In this document: positions 1-9,974 of the stretch, piece by piece
Position numbering within the stretch: position 1 is the stretch's first letter
How the letters are laid out: each line of letters starts with the position of its first letter
Assembly (NCBI RefSeq): GCF_003350925.1
Contig: NZ_KZ857183.1
Location: 1 to 64,000, forward strand
DNA length: 64,000 nucleotides
Reading direction: 5' to 3'
Source of the DNA: Dyella tabacisoli
GTDB taxonomy: Bacteria > Pseudomonadota > Gammaproteobacteria > Xanthomonadales > Rhodanobacteraceae
Position numbers and translations under genes: made by a program
The notes under the pieces: generated by a model
What the model was told of the DNA's origin: nothing
The model's database searches: none
The model's input: only the letters and a program-made list of their open reading frames with translations

Positions 1-1
1 A

Positions 2-70
2 GCCAGTGTGATCGGGTATTTTCAGTCGGGTGCTGCGGAGGACAATCCGGCAGCACGGCTGCTGAAATAA
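2..70 (+). pseudogene. C-terminal end of a tyrosine recombinase/integrase (partial at window edge)
   Basis: Reading from base 2 gives a 22-residue tail ending at a TAA. It contains SVIGYF, where the Tyr is the expected nucleophile of tyrosine recombinases, followed by NPAARLL. A similar tail (SVMGYF...NPVARLLEDA) lies at 21.4-21.7 kb. The gene body lies upstream of the window, so it may be intact there. The pair of related tails suggests that the intervening 21 kb is an inserted island. Family assignment rests on the short conserved tail and on resemblance to the longer copy. Confidence 0.55.
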
Positions 71-187
71 AATCTATTAGCCAACGATTTAGTTAGCACG
101 GCGCAGCAAGAGTACAAATTAAATGAGCCGAGCGATGGAAAGCGAACCGCATGCTGACGTCGGCTAAAGGCAGAGGGAGCTCCTACA

Positions 188-1695
188 ATGAAGATCCAAT
201 CTGTTCGCATTAAGAACTTCCGTGCGTTGAAGGACGTGACAATCACTTTCGATTCTGTCACGACATTCATCGGGCCAAACGGCGCTGGCAAGTCCACTGT
301 GCTTCGTGCACTCGACTGGTACTTCAACGGCAAGCTTGGTTCTCTCACAGAGAAGGACTGCTCCTTCGGAGTGACTGACGAAGACATCGAGGTTCGGGTC
401 ACATTCGCTGACCTTACGGAAAAGGATCGAAATGAGCTTGGCAAATACGCGCCGACAGGAGTCACCACCTTCACTGCTTGGAAGCGGCGCGGTCACGACG
501 GGTCTGAAAGTCTATCCGCGAACTCGAAAAGTTACGCGCCATTCAATGCCATTCGAGGAAAGGGATCGGCTGCTGATAAGAAGACGGCGTACAACGATTT
601 GCGGAACTCCGATTCGTCGCTTGGCCTTCCAGCTTGGAGCAATGTAGATGCCGCTAACCAAGCTATGACGACATGGGAGGCGTCGCATACCTCCAGGCCC
701 AGACGTTTGCGAAGGTGCTCCGCTCGCTCGCTGAGGACACCGGCAAGCGCATTCAGGTGACTTATGCAACCCATAGCCCATATTTCCTTGAGGCGCGGCA
801 TTTTGACCAAGTCAGGCGACTGACGAGATCGTCTGAGGAAACCCCCGTTGTCTCTGTCCACCTTGCAACCGTTGCCGACGTAAAAGCTAGGTTGCAGGGA
901 GTAATGAGCACCGATACGGTTGATCGTCAGCTCGACGGTGTAGTTACGAATCAGCTTGCGGTAGCGCTTTTCGCGAATCGGGCTTTCCTTGTGGAAGGTA
1001 CGACAGAGTCATCGGTGTTCTACGGTATTGGCGATAAAACCTCTTTCGGCTCTCTTGAGGCTTCCGGCCTCTCAATAGTTCCCGTAGGAGGCAAGACATC
1101 GATCCCTCTCGCACACGCGATCCTTGTGTCGATCGGTATTCCGGTTTATGCACTCTTCGACGCGGATAGTGGGTTTGAAGCGCGTGCAAAGGCTAAGGGG
1201 AAGACACAAGACAAGATCGATGCTGAACAGAATTCCCATGTGGCAGCAAATCGTGCGTTGTTGAAATATTTCGGTCGAACCGTAGAAGACTTTCCGACTG
1301 CCATCGTTGCTGATGCCGTGGCCATCTTTGAGGATTGTCTCGAAGAGTTGCTTTCGGCAAATTGGCCCGAATGGATCACGGCCTGCAACAATGTCGAAGC
1401 GGCCGCAGGAATCAGTCTTGCAAAGAATCAACTCGCGTACCGCACCGCAACTCTTGAGGCCTCGGGAACGATTCCCGAGATGCTCTCGCAAATTCTCAGA
1501 AAAGCGGTAGGGGGGGTAACTCTGCGGCACACCACCCTAGCTGCCTGGTTGGTGGTGCACCGGGCAGCGCGCGCTCCCGATGGCAACGTGCGAGTCCGAA
1601 ATGCTCTCACGACGGATGCACGCCGTTCGGTCCATCACGCACGCTGCCGCTCCTCGATGAATCGCATTTCAGGAAGCGGATCGTTCTGTGTTTGA
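188..1695 (+). pseudogene. OLD-family ATP-dependent endonuclease, internally deleted and frameshifted
   Basis: The first part (188 to about 690) is an ABC/OLD ATPase N-terminus: the strand-helix start IKNFRALKDV, then a Walker A GPNGAGKST near residue 35. The second part, in another frame (about 673-1510), carries the post-Walker-B region QAQTFAKVLRSLA, the H-loop THSPYFLE and a TOPRIM-like start FLVEGTTES with a later DAD motif (ALFDADSG). The expected middle, including the ABC signature and Walker B, is missing, so the two halves look joined by an internal deletion with loss of frame. After LSQILRKA (about 1505) the sequence stops looking like this family, so the C-terminus is also replaced. 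OLD nucleases act in phage defence (known for the class, including GajA of Gabija). This copy should be inactive. It is convergent with the SIR2 gene and overlaps its 3' end. Confidence 0.75.
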
Positions 1696-4600
1696 TCAGC
1701 CCACTTGGAAAGCACGCTTGCTGAGTGCTTTGCGTCGCCATCTATGAACGCGAGGGCCAGGCGCGCGCAGTTAAAGCGCAAGATCGGCACGTCAGTATCA
1801 GGAATGTCGGAGCCGGGACTGCGGCCTTGGTAGCTAAGTTCAGTGACCAGCGCATCAAGACCCAGCTCGATCATTTGGAACATTCGTTCGGTTACCCACT
1901 GCGCTTGATTGCGAGCGATTTTGACAAGCAGATGGAGCGCCCAGATGAGACTGGGCATGCGTCGCGTGGCGACAATGCCGCACAAGACACCTAGCAACAA
2001 ATCGGGACACTGAACTTTTGGGTAATGATCTACCGTTAGCCAGTCCTCAATGACATGAGCGGCTATGAATGTCGAATCCGGCATGGATGCATCCAAGAAA
2101 CAATCCGACAATTCCTGTTGGATGCGGCCAAACTCGGCACCATCGTTCGCTTCCAGCGCGAGATGTAAGCGCAGCCGCCAAAAGTGTGCGGCAAATGGCT
2201 TTGAAGCATTCACCACTTCTTTGATCCAGCCTTTAATGCTGAGCTCAATGAGCGAGCTGGTTTCCCAGCCAGCAGGCAATCCCGTGGCAAGAATGACATC
2301 AAAGTCATCCATACGATCGATTACCGCTTCGGCAAGTTCGTGAATCCTCGGGATATCCGTGACGATACTCGCCCACTCATCCTCCCACCATTGCTTCAAT
2401 ATATTCAGTCCACGCACCATGTCTTGAATGGGCCATGGGCTGCCCGATAAGGATGCTTTCCACGCGGTTAGCAGCCTGTTGTTAACCGGAAAGCCCCAAT
2501 GCTTGGACGTGGAGGAGTCCGTGATTTGCATCGCACCAGGGCCATCGAATCGTGCCAGCGACTGCTCAAGGATCCACTCACGAAACACCTTTTCTTTGTT
2601 GATCCCTTCCGGTGAAGGCCATGCGCGAGTCGCCTCCGCGGGGTAATTGGGTATGCATGGCCATGTCGTGGAATTCGCCCACAGGATGTTCCCAATGGCC
2701 TGGCGCGTAGCAGGTAATACAAGACCCAGGTGATCGAGCCAAAACAAAACTTCCCATGCCCGCGTGTCGTCATGAAACCCCGTTGGAGTACTGGTGTCGC
2801 GATCAGCTGCATTTTCGATCTTGCTTATCAGAGCGGTAATCAAGTCCGTCAATTCTGGCGAAGACCGATCGACTGTGGGTGCAGTGGTTTGATACCGCCA
2901 AAGCGGAGAAAGTTGTAACCAGTCTTTTGTGTAATGTTGGTGAACTTGTTGTGGTAGCGGCATGCCCGTAATAGTGACGATTTGTAGAACAAGTTTATCT
3001 TGCATGCTGCTCGGCAGTGCATCCCAGCAGCGTGCTATGGACTTTCCCAGCAATTCCCAGACAGAAGGCCACTGTGCAATATGAGGGCTTTTATGAAGCA
3101 CAATTATTCGTTCAGCAAAAGCAAGAACAGCCGATACATTGCGAATTCTAATCACGAGTCTGGAGAATATCTCCAAGTGGAACCGCAATATCTGAAGGGC
3201 ATCGTCGCCGGACGATAGTGTTCGTTCGATCACGCGCAATGACCGTTCACAGACTTGAAATGCCAGTGTTTCGTCGGTCTCCGCGACTTGAAACCGAGAC
3301 AGCCATCCCGTGTGATGTGCTGGTTCTGAATCGTCTGCAGGTTTCAACACATCCGTACTCAGCGTTCGAATGGCGACACTCAATACGCGCTGGGGCGAGT
3401 CAACATATTGAGTCCACCAAGCTGCCTGCGTATAGGACGTTAGTTCAAATGAAATACTCCCCATTCGTGGAACTAGTGCCACCCGGTCAGCTAATGATAA
3501 CCAGGCGAACGCTGCAGCGATCTTCTCGCGGAGATCACCGCTCATTCCGATGCGCGTAGCGGCGGGATAGCGACCTAAATCGAATGCCGTCATTCGGTTT
3601 CGAGGCTTTGATGGCGGCTGAGCCTCTGCATTGAGTTCTGATTGGATTTCGGAAATCTCGAAGATGACGTCGTAATCCTGTCTGGCCAGGTCTGCGAGTC
3701 TTCGCTTCATTTTTTCTTGCGAAGGGCCACCTTCTTGGTTGATAGATTTAGCGTCCCTTCGCCTTTCAAAGGGATCCTTCGCGCGCAACATATTCCGGAT
3801 AATAAGGCACGCCCACGCCTCCTCAGAAAGGTAACGAGCACTCTCCGGATATAACTTCCGCCGCCGGCGAATGCGTTCCAATGCTTCAATTCCAAGAGTG
3901 AGTCCCGCGTCCATCTCTCCGACTTCGGTCAATAGAGCGGCTTTGCGAACGTCGAAGTAGATATTCGAAGAATGAACGCTCCAATCCAAAAGTAGACGCC
4001 GTGCGATATCGCGGTCGCCTAGATATAAGGCCTGCAAGATCGACTGATGCTTTACCTCGTCCGCAATCCAGCCGTCCCCCGGGAATGCCTGAGGTAGTAT
4101 CGATTTTAGTTCGTCAAAAATGGACTCGTGCAACTCCTCGCGAGACCATCGCAATAAACCAAGCACGAGATCTCGCCATTGCACCTGAACTTGGCGTATA
4201 GACACGATGCCAGCCTCTTTGAGAAGCGCAGCTTCGATGGCGAATGAAGACGCGTCAAAAGGCGGCTTTTGGGCCTTAATCAGATCAATGGCATGGTGTG
4301 CAAGCTTGTCATCGAAGCATTGGAGGAGCACATCCTGCTGCCAAGTATAGTGAGCAAGTAAAGTGATCGACAGCAAGGGGTATCGCGTGGAATTGCTTCT
4401 AGCAATGCGGTCTATCTCGAGATAAAACGGCAGCGTCCGAAGGACTCGGTCCAAGTTTTTCCGGGCCGTAACAGGCGCAACAAGCCATCCAGGATAGGCG
4501 TTTCGCAGTTGCCTTAGCTGGGGGAAAAATTCCATAAACCGAGCGAACTGCTCATCATCATTATTGGTGTAGGACCATGGTTCGTGGAAAATTTGAAAAT

Positions 4601-5477
4601 CTTGCCCCCATTTACTGTCCGAGGGTTTTAGCGGCTCGGCCAAATTTTGAAATAGCGCGGTGTATCGCGTTGCGTAGTCTTTAGGATCACACTGGTCGGG
4701 GAGAGGCAATACGATAGGCGTGACGCGCCGCGCCTCCAGCAACTTCCGATAACCCAGAGTAGGTGCCTTAGGCAAAAACAAATAAATCGGGAGCGCATGT
4801 TCATCCAGCATGTCTCGCACCCATCCGATCCAATGTAGGAAATTGGGATCGTCACCGGAAAATCCCACAAGGCAAAAGATGTTTTCCAGGAGCGCTTGGC
4901 GTACGAGGTTGACAAAAGGAGCAAAGTTCGTGGGATAAGTGCGATAGTCCTCTTCAGTGAAAATGAAGGGTCGTTGTGCTGGAAAGGAGCCATGCAGTTT
5001 GACGATTCTTCGCCTTCCCAACATCTTCGATTGGGGAATGTCCTCGCGACACATCACTGTGTAATGCGCCCGTTCGGGAATTTTTTCTGCAGCCCGTTCC
5101 AGAAGGGTGTCGTAATTGGTGGTAAAAATTTCGGCCCATGACAGTTGGAGAAGCTGTTCGTGCAGCGTACCTGGATTGACCTTCTCGTCAGGAATCATCC
5201 GTTTAAGAAGTTCATCCAACCCCGATTTTGTCAACACCCTTGCGTACTGCTCACCTAACTGAATAATTTCCGCCGGTGGTACCTTGGTGTCTGACTTTTC
5301 GCGCTTCGGATCCAAATCGTCCAAAATCGCTGTGGCCAAAGCATCCCAACTTGCTAGCTGCGATCCGCCCTCGGCATTGAAGCTGAAGCCGGAGCCCACC
5401 ATCACAGCGGCATTTCCGTTGCTCAACGCCTTGCGAATCGCAAGCAAATGGACAGCGGCTTCGGTATCGTCAATCAC
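1635..5477 (-). CDS. SIR2-domain protein with long helical C-terminal region (candidate NADase defence effector)
   Basis: This 1280-residue protein starts at a GTG preceded by a strong purine-rich ribosome site. Its first ~290 residues form a SIR2 fold: GSGFS (28-32) for NAD binding, TTNYD (119-123), KLHGS with the catalytic-type His (160-164) and GFSGDDPNF (205-213). The remaining ~1000 residues have no motif I recognise and look like helical repeats, typical of a sensing or scaffolding region; it may match the DUF4020-type SIR2-associated proteins. In several anti-phage systems (Thoeris, DSR, SIR2-Avs) such domains deplete NAD+ to stop infection. It lies 283 bases downstream of the STAND NTPase on the same strand, so the two may be co-expressed. 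The SIR2 call is firm; NADase activity and the defence role are inferred from family and context. Confidence 0.85.
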   Translation of the reverse strand: MIDDTEAAVHLLAIRKALSNGNAAVMVGSGFSFNAEGGSQLASWDALATAILDDLDPKREKSDTKVPPAEIIQLGEQYARVLTKSGLDELLKRMIPDEKVNPGTLHEQLLQLSWAEIFTTNYDTLLERAAEKIPERAHYTVMCREDIPQSKMLGRRRIVKLHGSFPAQRPFIFTEEDYRTYPTNFAPFVNLVRQALLENIFCLVGFSGDDPNFLHWIGWVRDMLDEHALPIYLFLPKAPTLGYRKLLEARRVTPIVLPLPDQCDPKDYATRYTALFQNLAEPLKPSDSKWGQDFQIFHEPWSYTNNDDEQFARFMEFFPQLRQLRNAYPGWLVAPVTARKNLDRVLRTLPFYLEIDRIARSNSTRYPLLSITLLAHYTWQQDVLLQCFDDKLAHHAIDLIKAQKPPFDASSFAIEAALLKEAGIVSIRQVQVQWRDLVLGLLRWSREELHESIFDELKSILPQAFPGDGWIADEVKHQSILQALYLGDRDIARRLLLDWSVHSSNIYFDVRKAALLTEVGEMDAGLTLGIEALERIRRRRKLYPESARYLSEEAWACLIIRNMLRAKDPFERRRDAKSINQEGGPSQEKMKRRLADLARQDYDVIFEISEIQSELNAEAQPPSKPRNRMTAFDLGRYPAATRIGMSGDLREKIAAAFAWLSLADRVALVPRMGSISFELTSYTQAAWWTQYVDSPQRVLSVAIRTLSTDVLKPADDSEPAHHTGWLSRFQVAETDETLAFQVCERSLRVIERTLSSGDDALQILRFHLEIFSRLVIRIRNVSAVLAFAERIIVLHKSPHIAQWPSVWELLGKSIARCWDALPSSMQDKLVLQIVTITGMPLPQQVHQHYTKDWLQLSPLWRYQTTAPTVDRSSPELTDLITALISKIENAADRDTSTPTGFHDDTRAWEVLFWLDHLGLVLPATRQAIGNILWANSTTWPCIPNYPAEATRAWPSPEGINKEKVFREWILEQSLARFDGPGAMQITDSSTSKHWGFPVNNRLLTAWKASLSGSPWPIQDMVRGLNILKQWWEDEWASIVTDIPRIHELAEAVIDRMDDFDVILATGLPAGWETSSLIELSIKGWIKEVVNASKPFAAHFWRLRLHLALEANDGAEFGRIQQELSDCFLDASMPDSTFIAAHVIEDWLTVDHYPKVQCPDLLLGVLCGIVATRRMPSLIWALHLLVKIARNQAQWVTERMFQMIELGLDALVTELSYQGRSPGSDIPDTDVPILRFNCARLALAFIDGDAKHSASVLSKWADQTQNDPLPEMRFIEERQRA

Positions 5478-5760
5478 GCCTTCCCCCTTCTAGGCACTAA
5501 TCCGGCAGGTCCTAATTAGTGCGCGTCTTTCACTGATTACGTTGCAGGTTGGTACTGATCGGGTCGCGACGTGCACCGAACCCGTATTGTCGATTACTTA
5601 CCGTACATCGTGAGACCCTTGCTGAAAGGAACGGCAGAAGCAGCTAGCGGCTTACTTAGATCAAACCCTCTAGCGTTTAACGGCGGCGATTGATGCTGCA
5701 CAGCAAGGATACGGGTCAATTCGAACCGTTTTACAGGCGGCAGCGAATGCGTTAGGTAAG

Positions 5761-8700
5761 TCAATGCGTTAGTGCGGGTACTGTCGTTCGTGGCGACACA
5801 AATTGAAACTGCCCCGATGCTGCATGATTTTGCCATGCGTGCGCTAGCGTCTTCGCGACATGATGGTTGAATAGTTCCTGCCGTACTCTCACAAAGTCGG
5901 AAACCAAGGGATAGGCTGCAAGCTGTTGAAGTTCGAAGAGTTGAGCTGCGTTAGGGCGATCGAGCATCCAAGTTGCGGAAGCCCCCAGGCGTACCAAACC
6001 ATCCTCAGCAGCATCCCTAACTGTACGCTGGGCACCATCACTTGATCGGGCCGCCCCATCAAGCAATCGACTTATCGCTTGACTAAGTGGATCTTCGTTT
6101 CCCACATGACTGTTGGCCTCCGTTAGCCACAGCGCGAGATGGCTCAACAACGCATGGCCCGAGCACAATACACCTGCAATGAGATAGCCAAACCATGCGT
6201 CGGGCAAGGTCACCGGTCGACTCCATTCAGTGGCGTCGATCTCGTAGCCCGGCCCTTCCGACCGGTGGATCATCATAAAATGGAGTGACTTATAGAACTG
6301 CAGCAACGATGGAATGAACCCTTCACCGGCGCCCCGCGCGTACGCTAACGACAAGCGTGTCTCAGACACGGGCAGTTGTACCAACAGATGACGTGATTCC
6401 TCCAAGGATGCTAAACAGGTGTCTGCACCGATCGGCCAAATACCAAGAGTGGCAGCAAGACGCAGCGCCTGCGCTTGTGTCAATTCCGTTCGAAGTTGCT
6501 GTCCCGCATTCGCGTCCAACGCGAACACGTTCGGCGCGCTCGCCCTACCCAGTTCAACGGTCTGCGATCGCGCTTGAGCATATCCGACGCGGTGCTCGAT
6601 GAGCCGACACACTTCGACGGCAATGCGTTGTACTGCCTCCCACTGCGGGTCATCCTCGCCCGCCGCTTCTATAGGCAGCGCGACAACAGCTTCCGCGAGT
6701 AGGGATGCCGCGTTGACTTGATTCCCGGTATGGGACGTTGCGAGTGCGGCGTCCACCATGAGGCCAAAACGAACGCGGGACATCGAATCGGGCCCCAATC
6801 GGGAGGCAGCAGCGTAAAAGATTTCTTGCGCATCGTTCCAGCGTGCTAGACGGCCTGCACTAATACCCGCGCGCCGCGCGGCAAACGGATCAAAAAACAC
6901 GTCTGCCAGCCCATCCTGGGAGAGCTGCAGCCAGATCTGGAGCACCTTCTCATCCTGATGTTGGTGGTAGCAAAGGTTGGCCCACTGCTCCAGCAAAATA
7001 CCGGATGGTCCAAAGTCCGCCTCCGCTTGTTGAAGACACGTTAGTGCTGTCGTCGCGTCCGATAGGTACTCCGCGAGGATGATGGCTTTCGCTTTCGCCG
7101 CTTCTCGCCCGAGTCGATGTAGGCCCCAACGCTTCGCGCACGCGTCAACACGATCCAGCGCAACAATCCATGGCGACCAATCCTTGGTGCTTTCGCAGTG
7201 ACGCGACCAGGTGGCCTGAACGAAAGCCCCCAATGTCTGCGTGATGGGCCAGCCCAGCACGTCCTCAAATTGGCCGCGGCTCGCGTCGTTGGTAGTGTTC
7301 AACCAGGAGAGCAATGTATCGATTCCAGCGATGCCTTCGACGGACCGTGCGACGTTGAGTAGCACGAATTGTGTAGGGGTCGCGGTCGTGGGAAACTCAG
7401 GCTCACCGGTCGCCTTATCGAAAATCGTTGCCAACATGGCTTCGGCTATATGCTTTGGCTCGTCCTGCAGCGTCAGCAGTCCGGTCGCGGCCTGCAGACG
7501 ATGGCTGTGCGGTACCTTTTCGCATTCGGAGAGGCCGACAGCTAGCCACATATGCGCCCTCACAATAGGCTGAAGTGCTTCGACGTCCACGGCGTTGGTC
7601 TCTTCGACCCAGCGATCGCAAATGCTTGGGACAACGTCAGCATCGAGGGTGGTGGCAACTTTAAACTGCAGGCCTCTGAGAATGACGGCGGCGTATGGAT
7701 TATTGGCTATCTGCTGTCCAGAACCAATCGCAAGATAAGGAAGCCACAGCAGATATCGCTGCTCGACCTCTTGGCGAGCCTCCTTCGAATCGATGGTTTG
7801 AAGCTTTAGCGCCGTATGTGCGAGTCGCCAGTCATCCTTACTGAAATATGCGTGATATAGAAGCGCTCCGGCTTCGGCTGGGCTCAGAGGCGACTTATGC
7901 TGAATGGCCGTATGAAGTCGTGCGTGCGCTTTTGCTTGATCTTCTTCGGACCAGACATCCTTTGCCGACCCCGATAACAACGCGGTGGTTCGATACCACT
8001 CACCCTCGATACACTCAATCCACTTTCCTGTAAAGCGATCGATCACATCGCCCGCATTTTTATTATTTCCCACCAATTCTGCCAGTCGAATCAATATGGA
8101 CCGATGCATGAGAACCAAGCATGTGGATGCATGGTAGAGAAGTTCCGCATCGGACGTGGAGACCGTATCACTCAAAAGTTGGCGGGTGGCCTGACGCGCT
8201 GACACGATGCCTTGAGAGGCGGATGACATCTCGCTCAACTGCGGCAGCGGCCAGTTGCGGTGCACCAGTTCGTCCAACATGATTTGAACCAGCTTTGGAT
8301 GGCCGCCGGTCTTTGCCGTGATAAGCACCGACCAAAGGTCCGCAACGTCATCGGGGCAGCCGTGGTCGATACATAGCGCCTTTGCTTCTTCAATACTTAT
8401 TTCAAGGACGTCGACTATCTCTACTCCGGTGAATCGCTGTTGAGCGACGGATGCGCTCGATTCACCTTGCGCCGTGAGGACAATCGACCGGCCGGTTGCT
8501 TCGGCCCGGCGGAGTAAGTCGGCAAGCGCCGCTCCATAGGCCTTTTGTTGGCCCGGCGATAGATTCAAATCGTCTAAAATAATCACCGTCGGGAAGTTTG
8601 AATCGTCCATTTGAGCAGCGAGCTCCCGGAAAAGCAGTTTTTCCCAAACTGGTTCCGCTTCCGCTAAATCAACCCATTGCGACGATGCCGCTAACGTTCC

Positions 8701-9669
8701 CAGCACAACTTGAACCAATGTGGTCTTGCCTTTGCCAACCGTGCCAGTAACCAAAACAGATTTGCGTTGATTGATGAGACTGGTCAGTTGATCGCAAAGT
8801 GCACGACGCATCAATAATGGTGAGGGCACCGGCGGGACACTCCGCGCCAAAAGATTCAATAGATTTCGGCCGGGGTTATTTGCATCCAGTACGTGGGGGA
8901 GTTGCGCCGTGCCCAGCGCCAACAAGGGGTTGGTTGCCGCATCCACCAGCCGATGCAGGTCCCCTAAGGTCAGTCGACGTTGCTCTGCCTCGTTCCGAAT
9001 CACCACCTCCCAAAAATACGACTCCAGCCATTTGCAGACCGCCGTCGCCATGCCGGCCGAGCGTCGCTGGTTTCGCAACAACTCGCCAATTCGGTCGGTG
9101 ACGCTTTGCTTTACGGCGTCAATATCGGGACGATGGGTTAGCCATCGAAAACGCCGAATCAGATATTGCTGAACGTTATGCGCATCCGCCTGTGCAAGGA
9201 AGGCGCGTAGCTGGCTATCGGTAGGGAGCTTCGAAACCAAATATGTCGTAAGCTTCGCGGCAAGCTGCTCATTGGTTTGGGCGGTCGTCCATGCATCGAT
9301 ACCAGCGAGACCGTCAAAGTCAGCGTCTTGCTCCAGAGCGATCGTGCTCGTTGTCAGGTAGTGGTATTCAACGATTGTTGCAGGTGATCGGGATGCCAAA
9401 GACCAAAAATGTTCGAGCGCTGTTCTCGCCTTTTCAACACCTAGAGAAATGGGCGACGACGTCCTTCGGACCTGTACCGTCAGAACGCTTCCATTCTTGT
9501 GGATATCGAAGTCCTCAGCACCTTCAAGATAGATGACCTGATTGGCGTGCTCCAATCGAGTCCATGCTTCAATAGAACACCACGCTTGGTACACCGTTCC
9601 GCTAATTGAGTGAACGGCCTGACGTATCGCATCGGCTGGCAATGGCGCAGGAAGTCCGGCTACGTCCAT
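5761..9669 (-). CDS. STAND-type NTPase with putative DUF4297/Cap4-like N-terminal nuclease domain
   Basis: The 1302-residue product has three parts. Residues 20-75 (GTVYQAW, EGAEDFDI at 49-56, VQVRRT at 65-70) resemble the PD-(D/E)XK-like DUF4297/Cap4 nucleases, except that the usual Lys of the QVK motif is Arg68. A P-loop NTPase follows: Walker A TGTVGKGKTT near residue 308 and Walker B TVIILDDLN near residue 358. The C-terminal ~800 residues are helical and repeat-like, as in the target-sensing arms of STAND/Avs proteins. In such proteins recognition of a phage component drives oligomerisation and switches on the effector. The downstream SIR2 gene on the same strand suggests a two-effector or sensor-effector module. 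Alternatives are a regulator unrelated to defence, or a nuclease domain that is structural only because of the Lys-to-Arg change. Confidence 0.75.
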   Translation of the reverse strand: MDVAGLPAPLPADAIRQAVHSISGTVYQAWCSIEAWTRLEHANQVIYLEGAEDFDIHKNGSVLTVQVRRTSSPISLGVEKARTALEHFWSLASRSPATIVEYHYLTTSTIALEQDADFDGLAGIDAWTTAQTNEQLAAKLTTYLVSKLPTDSQLRAFLAQADAHNVQQYLIRRFRWLTHRPDIDAVKQSVTDRIGELLRNQRRSAGMATAVCKWLESYFWEVVIRNEAEQRRLTLGDLHRLVDAATNPLLALGTAQLPHVLDANNPGRNLLNLLARSVPPVPSPLLMRRALCDQLTSLINQRKSVLVTGTVGKGKTTLVQVVLGTLAASSQWVDLAEAEPVWEKLLFRELAAQMDDSNFPTVIILDDLNLSPGQQKAYGAALADLLRRAEATGRSIVLTAQGESSASVAQQRFTGVEIVDVLEISIEEAKALCIDHGCPDDVADLWSVLITAKTGGHPKLVQIMLDELVHRNWPLPQLSEMSSASQGIVSARQATRQLLSDTVSTSDAELLYHASTCLVLMHRSILIRLAELVGNNKNAGDVIDRFTGKWIECIEGEWYRTTALLSGSAKDVWSEEDQAKAHARLHTAIQHKSPLSPAEAGALLYHAYFSKDDWRLAHTALKLQTIDSKEARQEVEQRYLLWLPYLAIGSGQQIANNPYAAVILRGLQFKVATTLDADVVPSICDRWVEETNAVDVEALQPIVRAHMWLAVGLSECEKVPHSHRLQAATGLLTLQDEPKHIAEAMLATIFDKATGEPEFPTTATPTQFVLLNVARSVEGIAGIDTLLSWLNTTNDASRGQFEDVLGWPITQTLGAFVQATWSRHCESTKDWSPWIVALDRVDACAKRWGLHRLGREAAKAKAIILAEYLSDATTALTCLQQAEADFGPSGILLEQWANLCYHQHQDEKVLQIWLQLSQDGLADVFFDPFAARRAGISAGRLARWNDAQEIFYAAASRLGPDSMSRVRFGLMVDAALATSHTGNQVNAASLLAEAVVALPIEAAGEDDPQWEAVQRIAVEVCRLIEHRVGYAQARSQTVELGRASAPNVFALDANAGQQLRTELTQAQALRLAATLGIWPIGADTCLASLEESRHLLVQLPVSETRLSLAYARGAGEGFIPSLLQFYKSLHFMMIHRSEGPGYEIDATEWSRPVTLPDAWFGYLIAGVLCSGHALLSHLALWLTEANSHVGNEDPLSQAISRLLDGAARSSDGAQRTVRDAAEDGLVRLGASATWMLDRPNAAQLFELQQLAAYPLVSDFVRVRQELFNHHVAKTLAHAWQNHAASGQFQFVSPRTTVPALTH

Positions 9670-9974
9670 TGCCTGAGGGGGGCTGAAACATTTGACTAGC
9701 GTCTTTTTCGTGCATGGATCACCGCTTTGCCAACGTAAATTGATCTGCGTTAGCGTGAGATATCGCCTCTTTCAAGCGACATCAGACTAACAACGCGTTC
9801 TACTTGTCGCGACAAAAGTCCATCTGACGATCATTTTAAAGCCTTTGCACCACCTACTCTTCCATCGGGGGCATTGCGGCCTATGGAGCAAATGCTGCTT
9901 CGTCGACTTCGTGGCTTGCCACCTAAACTATTAGAAGGTGGGATTTCACTATTGAATCCCATGCGTCCTTGGAT
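9670..9974 (+). other. Intergenic stretch with one short possible coding sequence
   Basis: About 305 bases separate the STAND gene from the HEPN-like gene. An open frame on the plus strand (ATG at 9882, stop at 9999-10001, 39 codons) encodes an Arg/Leu/Pro-rich peptide and stays open upstream without a clear start, so it could be the tail of a lost gene. A weak inverted repeat, GGGATT (9940) with AATCCC (9955), could end transcription of the HEPN-like gene. Nothing else was recognised. Confidence 0.25.

Noticed and set aside
5594-5836. Small minus-strand frame between the STAND and SIR2 genes
   Set aside because: It largely overlaps the STAND 3' end in another frame and lacks a ribosome site or recognisable protein character.
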